A stretch of 64,000 nucleotides of DNA from assembly GCA_001600875.1 (NCBI GenBank), contig BCLD01000025.1, forward strand, positions 17,645 through 81,644. Reading direction: 5' to 3'. The notes under the pieces were generated by a model that was not told the origin of the DNA, did no database searches, and worked only from the letters and a program-made list of their open reading frames with translations. Source of the DNA: Solicoccozyma terricola (taxonomy: Eukaryota > Basidiomycota > Tremellomycetes > Filobasidiales > Piskurozymaceae). The position numbers and the translations under genes were made by a program. Numbering within the stretch: position 1 is the stretch's first letter; every line of letters begins with the position of its first letter. Below, piece after piece: positions 59,167-64,000 of this stretch.

Positions 59167-59794
59167 GACTTCTTCAAGTTACCTCGGTACACACAGAAAA
59201 TCTGTCAAAGCTGGGACGGGAGAATGTGTGGGTGCCCGGATGCGGGTCTTGACGACATGCGCAGTGGAGCCCCCCAGCCTAGTGCTCAGGGGTTTCCGCC
59301 GTTATAATCATGCTGTGTGTATTGTATCAAGGATTGAGAATATTATTTTATGGGATGATGCAGGCCGCCAATGTTGCCCGTCATCTCACGCCGGCGTGGT
59401 AGTCGCCCACCCCACCTGTTTCCAATATGCCCTCTAATGGATGTTTGTACCGCTCTGGTGTTCTCATTTCCTCCGTCACCTCGGATGGTGGTCTTGGTGC
59501 GAGACAATAGCTAGACGATGCAGTGAGCAGCTAGACGATGCAGTGAGTTGGGCCCGTGAAGAAGCGAGAACATGCTCGGCGATGGGTTGGGATGGGATGG
59601 TTGGTTGGCGATGCGGCGCATTATCACACAGCCAGCAGGCGATGCTCGGATAGCAAGTATAATGAATTATGTCTTATCAACTAGACTGGTGAACAACTAC
59701 TAGACACAATGTCGTTAAGTGGAAAATCGTCGCGGAGAATCGTTAGGACAAGTGGAAGAAAAAGAAGAGCACAGGTCATTCGAGTGCCTGAAAT
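59167..59794. other. intergenic between convergent genes
   Basis: Holds 3' ends of both neighbours and a short direct repeat AGCTAGACGATGCAGTGAG near 59510-59545. No gene seen. Confidence 0.5.
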
Positions 59795-61830
59795 CTAAGG
59801 CGGCGCACTCCCACCACCCCATCGAGGATCATCAACCCTCCATCGAGCGTCGTCCACCGCAGCAGATTTCGTACGCTTGTGAGATTCATCTTGGGAGAGG
59901 GTGGTCGTCGATGTCTTCCTCTTCTTGATAGCTAAGCGCGGCATGTGGCAACTTAGCTCGCTTCGAAAACAAGAAACAAAAAAAGACCACGACGCCGCCG
60001 CATGGAACTCACAGTTGGGTACGGAGGGTGCAAAAGTTCCCAAGCTAGTAATAGCTGCTCTTGGGGCTGCCCCAGCGCAGGTAAGGACATTTGTATCAGT
60101 ACCATCAGACCTTTGCGACTCTGAATAACACTCACTCTTGTCCCCATCAAGTGTTGGGGTTTTACCTGCCGTGTGAAATACTCTGTCAGAACACGCGGAT
60201 CCGCCGATAAGACCGTAGTCCGACATACCAGGCTTCTTCCGGTTGGCGGTTGGCTCGGCGGGTACTCGCTTTGCCTGATGAGGTGCAGAACGAGGGTCAC
60301 CGGCGGCTGCTATAAAAGACGTGATGAGTAACGACGGTGCCAAAGACATCGCACCCACAAAACTCACTGGTTTCTCGACAAAACTCCTTTCCACCATGGT
60401 CTATTGCCAACGCAGCCTCGGAATCCAGTCCACCGCAGGCTTTAATAGCAGCTATCGCATCTTCCTGCATGCATTTCGAGTACGCCTTGACAAGAGTGGG
60501 GGCAGGCGAGGTGTGCAAAAATTGAAGACTGATGACGCAGAGGTGATCGGTCCATTTCGCCAAATCCCTTTGCTTGCAAAGAAGGGCCTCAGTGTCCGCG
60601 GGTGTGATGTAGAATTTTTCACTTCTTTTCGCCGCCGTACCGATGAACCGTATTTGCTGATAAAGCAAGGCATGCTCTGCCGCCAGCCCGACACTAATCT
60701 GAGCGATCCTCGCTGCTGTGGTGTTTTTGTGGGAGCAGTTTTTCCGCTTATTCTTGACGCAAGCGGTGCAGATGATGGCGCCGTACCTTGTCTTGGTGAG
60801 ACATTCATGATGCTGGTTAAGGCAGTTTTGACACTTGTCTTTTCTCTCGAAACCTTTAAAGGTCCCATTGGCGGCGACCTAGGAGGGAAAAATTGTTCTC
60901 ATTAGCGACGATGGCGGGGGGAGTGGGTGCGCACTTACAATCATCTTAGGTGGATGCGGATCCATCTGCCAGAAGCTACTGTTCGACATGCTTTCATTGA
61001 GATAGACGTTCTCATGATCGTCTGCATATATCCGCAATTCGTCATCGTAAATATCATTGTCCACGTCTAGTCGCAAATCATCGCCATCCATGTCATCGTC
61101 AACGTGTTTCCGTAAGCTGGTGTCGTGAACCCGTCTGTCATTATTGTCGTCGTCGTCGTCGTGCTTGTCGGCATTGTCGTCATTGTCGCCTTCCGCATCA
61201 AGAACCAATGGAACCCCTCCAGTTCCAGTGCCACTATCACCGTCACACCTCATAGGAACGACACCTCTCCCCTCAATCACCCTGTCTCGCTCTCCATCCA
61301 CGGCGTCTAACCCTCCGTCGCCTTCGCACAGTTCATCGATTTCGATGTCGTGCAGGAGTTCGACTTCACTTCCACTCTCAACGCCACAGACACCTTCATA
61401 GCCCTCAACGTGTTTATGAAGTAGCGAATCGGATGAGATGATGGGTGAACTGGAGATCCCAGGCAATGTTGATATTGAAGATGATCGTATCGCATTATCG
61501 CAGGTGGCGCTGCTTAGACCGGTGGACGAGGATATCGAGGGTGGTGGAATGTGTATGGCGGAGGTGGTTGCGATCGTCGGAGTGCGTGCGGTGGTTGAAG
61601 TAATGGCGGTGATCGCGGCTGCCGTTCTGGCCCTAACATATCCTGGCTTTGATGGTCCCGGTATTCGAGTACCGGGGTCACTGGCACCTCCATTATCACT
61701 GACTGCGTCACCAACTGGTTCATCAGGAGCAAAGACGTCAATGATTTGACCCGTTTCAAGGAGGACCTCCTGAGATTCATGAAAGCGTGGAGTGAAGAGA
61801 GTGGTGCGGGTGGAGGGTACACCGTAAATG
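59795..61830 (-). CDS. acidic protein with internal zinc-cluster-spaced cysteine motif, probable nuclear protein
   Basis: Exons on the minus strand: about 60939-61830 (5' end uncertain), 60368-60878, 60136-60309, 60013-60120 and a last exon ending at 59795. The first exon encodes a Ser/Thr-rich part and then a very acidic stretch with Asp runs (EGDNDDNADKHDDDDDNNDR). The second exon begins with VAANGTFKGFERKDKCQNC and continues so that six cysteines are spaced C-x2-C-x6-C-x10-C-x2-C-x7-C, which is the Zn2Cys6 spacing. A region of about 110 residues follows with helical character (DHLCVISLQFLHTSPAPTLV). The C-terminus has a likely nuclear signal (RLAIKKRKTSTTT, SHKRTKSA). The start codon and the last junction were not resolved. 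An atypical regulator is plausible but unproven. Confidence 0.65.
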
Positions 61831-62039
61831 GTGAGTGTAGATTGTTGAGAGTGAAGCGCGAGGAATTACGGGCGGAAGTGGCATGTTGTCGATAGCGCGA
61901 GACGTCGTGCAATGCATTCCGTGAAGTGTCGTGTGTCCGAAAGAGGAAATGAGGTAGAGTGAACGTGAGGAGGGGGAAAGGGAGTATTCGGTCAGTGTTC
62001 TCGCTCAGATGGCGCAAAATCAATCGTAACAACACGCAT

Positions 62040-63430
62040 CGATTCCTTCTCAGTCGGAGAAGAGAATGCTAGCTTCGCGAAATCACACGCAGCGATTCAG
62101 CCCGTCCCTCATCTCTTTCGGTCGCGTTCTCGGGTGAGACACCATGTCGGCGCGGTATGTTTCTCATCCGTCCCTTGCCACCAGGCTCCCGTACGCCGGA
62201 ACGTCGAAGGCATGCGCTGCGATGAGATTGACAGGGAGCTCAGAGACTCGCGGCGAAAAGAGCACAACCCAGCAGACGGGTTGCTTCGGTTGGGTTGTAT
62301 AGAAGAGGAGAGGAGCAGGAGAAGAGATGCAAAAAGCGATGGAGGGAAGGATAGGCAGACGTGGAAGGAATTTGTTTCCCCCCCCCCCCTCTTCCCATCC
62401 CCCTCTCTTCGCAACCGCAATCCACAGCTCCTTCTCATTATTGAGCCCCGACCCATCACCCATCGATTTGAGTGCAGAGACCTCAGTGAATTCTAACGAG
62501 CTGGTGAGGCTCCCTGACCTCGTAATCCAAGAAACAAGGATCAACCAAGGGGAGGGAGGACGTAGAGAAGGAAGGGGAGCGAAGATATTCCGAGGAGACT
62601 TTGGTCGCCGAGGAGACAAAATGACGATGGACGGGACGATAGAAGGAGATAGCAAGAGAAGAGGGACGGGTGGGATGAAAGAAGATGGTGCGAGAAAAGA
62701 GAAATTGCTTGGGGGGGGGGGGGGGGGGAGGAGCGACGAAGAATGTGATGCGAGGACGATTCAGACGAGGAGGTTGGGAACCAGAAAAGGAAGCAGAAGA
62801 AGGGATGAAGACGATGAAGCGTAGCAAGGGGACGACGAGGGTTTGCAAAGCACGAAAAGAAAAAAAGCAACGAACGCGCACGAGTACGGGGATGACACGA
62901 ACGAAAGGGTATGGGATGATGGGATGAATACACGGGAGATGTCGAACAAGCGACAAGAAAGCTGGAGTTATTACCCCCCCTCTCTTCCCAAAAAAAGGAA
63001 AAGAGCACGATCACGATCACGAGCACGATCACGAGAACACACACCCGACAAGAACGATACGAGCAGGTTTCCAAACGAGCCACATCCCGAACGAAGAAGC
63101 AAGAACGAAAGAAAGAAAGAATGGGAAAGAAAAAACCTCCGACGGCGCACTCACCTCCATTTCCCTCGGCCAAATCGGCATCCAAACCCAACCATACGTC
63201 GCTTCATAAAGCACGCAATAATGATTTAATTGTTGTTTCCATTCCCAGTGTATTGGTTCTGGTTTTGGATGCTTTTGTTTTTGAGATCGAAATGAATCGG
63301 AAGAACGAGAGGGGGGGGGAGGGGGAGGGGGAGGGGGAGGGGTTAAGACGGGAAAAGGGAAAGAAAACGACGAAATGTAGGTATAAAGAGATTGGTTGAA
63401 CGACGAGAGCAGGAAGGTATACCATCAGCT
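62040..63430. other. low-complexity intergenic region with poly-C and poly-G runs
   Basis: Contains a C run (about 62381-62391), a G run (about 62711-62728), CGATCACGAGCA-type short repeats (63008-63042) and a GGGGGA run (63309-63342). Long open frames here on both strands are low-complexity and not convincing. It probably includes promoter and 5' UTR of the acidic-protein gene. Confidence 0.55.
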
Positions 63431-64000
63431 TTAATACGTCACTACATTCCCAATCCAAGCCGGTTTCAACGCTTCGACGGTTAATCCACACATGACATCG
63501 AACCCCGTCATCCACCACATCCCGTTTCCTCCAAATGGGTGTTTGACCCACAACCTCGCGATATCATATACGCCTCCCACACCCATCTTCCACCTCGCGG
63601 TAAGGTCAGTACCCAACAATGACCAGGGGGGTTGTTTTAATTGAAAAATCTCCATCAAATCGCAATATTGTCTGAGAATCGACGATGTCGGACGTCCGAT
63701 ATGACCAGTTCCGCCATGACGCATCTATCTCATCCTACGTCACCCCTTCCTCGTCTCCGTCTCCGTTAACCGTTCCTTCCCTTCACTTCCCACACGTTAT
63801 GTCTTCTCCCACTCCCGTCCACCAGAGCAAAAAATGCAAGGGGGGTTTAAAGGTACGTGTTCGATGGTTAGGTATTGAACGAGTTTTCCCAACAATCGCT
63901 CCCCTTCACACACACCCGTCCTTGAACCATTCCACGGCTTGTGGGTATTTATGCCATCGGCCATCGGATTTCGGATAAGAGGTTGGGGGGGGGGGGGGGG
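63431..64000 (-). CDS. 3' end of an unrecognised gene running off the window
   Basis: The last frame on the minus strand, open from about 63720, encodes QYCDLMEIFQLKQPPWSLLG, GVYDIARLWVKHPFGGNGMW and ends in GLTVEALKPAWIGNVVTY. Its amino-acid composition looks like a folded enzyme. An upstream piece near 63960 reads DGRWHKYPQAVEWFKDG and could be a preceding exon. The family is not recognised and the 5' part is outside the window. The window ends in a run of G. Confidence 0.45.

Noticed and set aside
62164..63191. Long Ser/Pro/Phe-rich frames on the minus strand near the right end
   Set aside because: They arise from GA/CT-rich low-complexity sequence and contain no recognisable domain.
1..64000. 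CRISPR arrays, bacterial operons or prokaryotic ribosome-binding sites
   Set aside because: Spliceosomal introns throughout show a fungal nuclear genome. No regularly spaced repeats were seen.

Overview
The window looks like part of a basidiomycete yeast-type genome, most likely a tremellomycete. That placement is an inference from gene structure and family content: genes are dense, lie on both strands, and are cut by many 45-75 nt GT-AG introns with very small exons. No ribosomal RNA, tRNA, CRISPR array or intact transposon was recognised. Runs of C or G recur, and one 875-base N gap (48991-49865) plus a lone N (5778) show a draft assembly.

Left part (1-3.9 kb): the 3' end of an M3 metallopeptidase gene, a 1.2 kb block of two sequence modules arranged A, B, inverted A, inverted B, and a small four-helix membrane protein resembling hydroxylaminobenzene mutase. 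From 4.5 to 17.4 kb lies what appears to be a sugar-utilisation cluster: a Zn2Cys6 regulator, a sugar-porter MFS gene, a GH43 glycosidase divergent from it, and a second sugar-porter MFS gene. A short-chain dehydrogenase follows (18.8-19.9 kb).

Middle part (20-46.7 kb): a lipoxygenase, a tiny unknown gene convergent with it, an enoyl-reductase-like MDR enzyme, an 18-exon Fet3-type multicopper oxidase with a C-terminal membrane anchor, a secreted PAN/apple-like protein, a GPI-anchored cysteine-rich protein, a LicD-family transferase, a fusion of a fungal rhodopsin-like seven-helix domain to a FucP-type MFS transporter, and an intronless SnoaL-like protein. Two copies of a dispersed repeat flank the multicopper oxidase.

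Right part (47-64 kb): a decayed reading frame with in-frame stops, the assembly gap, several kilobases with no recognisable gene, a divergent pair of genes for disordered proteins, a gene for a very acidic protein carrying an internal zinc-cluster-spaced cysteine motif, and the 3' end of one more gene at the edge. For most genes the exon models below were built by hand and give whole codon counts with frame-compatible GT-AG junctions. Unresolved junctions are flagged.

Functionally, the 4.5-17.4 kb genes fit together best: an intracellular GH43 enzyme needs imported oligosaccharides, two sugar porters could supply them, and the Zn2Cys6 protein could control all of them through CGG sites in the shared promoter. 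This is inference from gene content and order.
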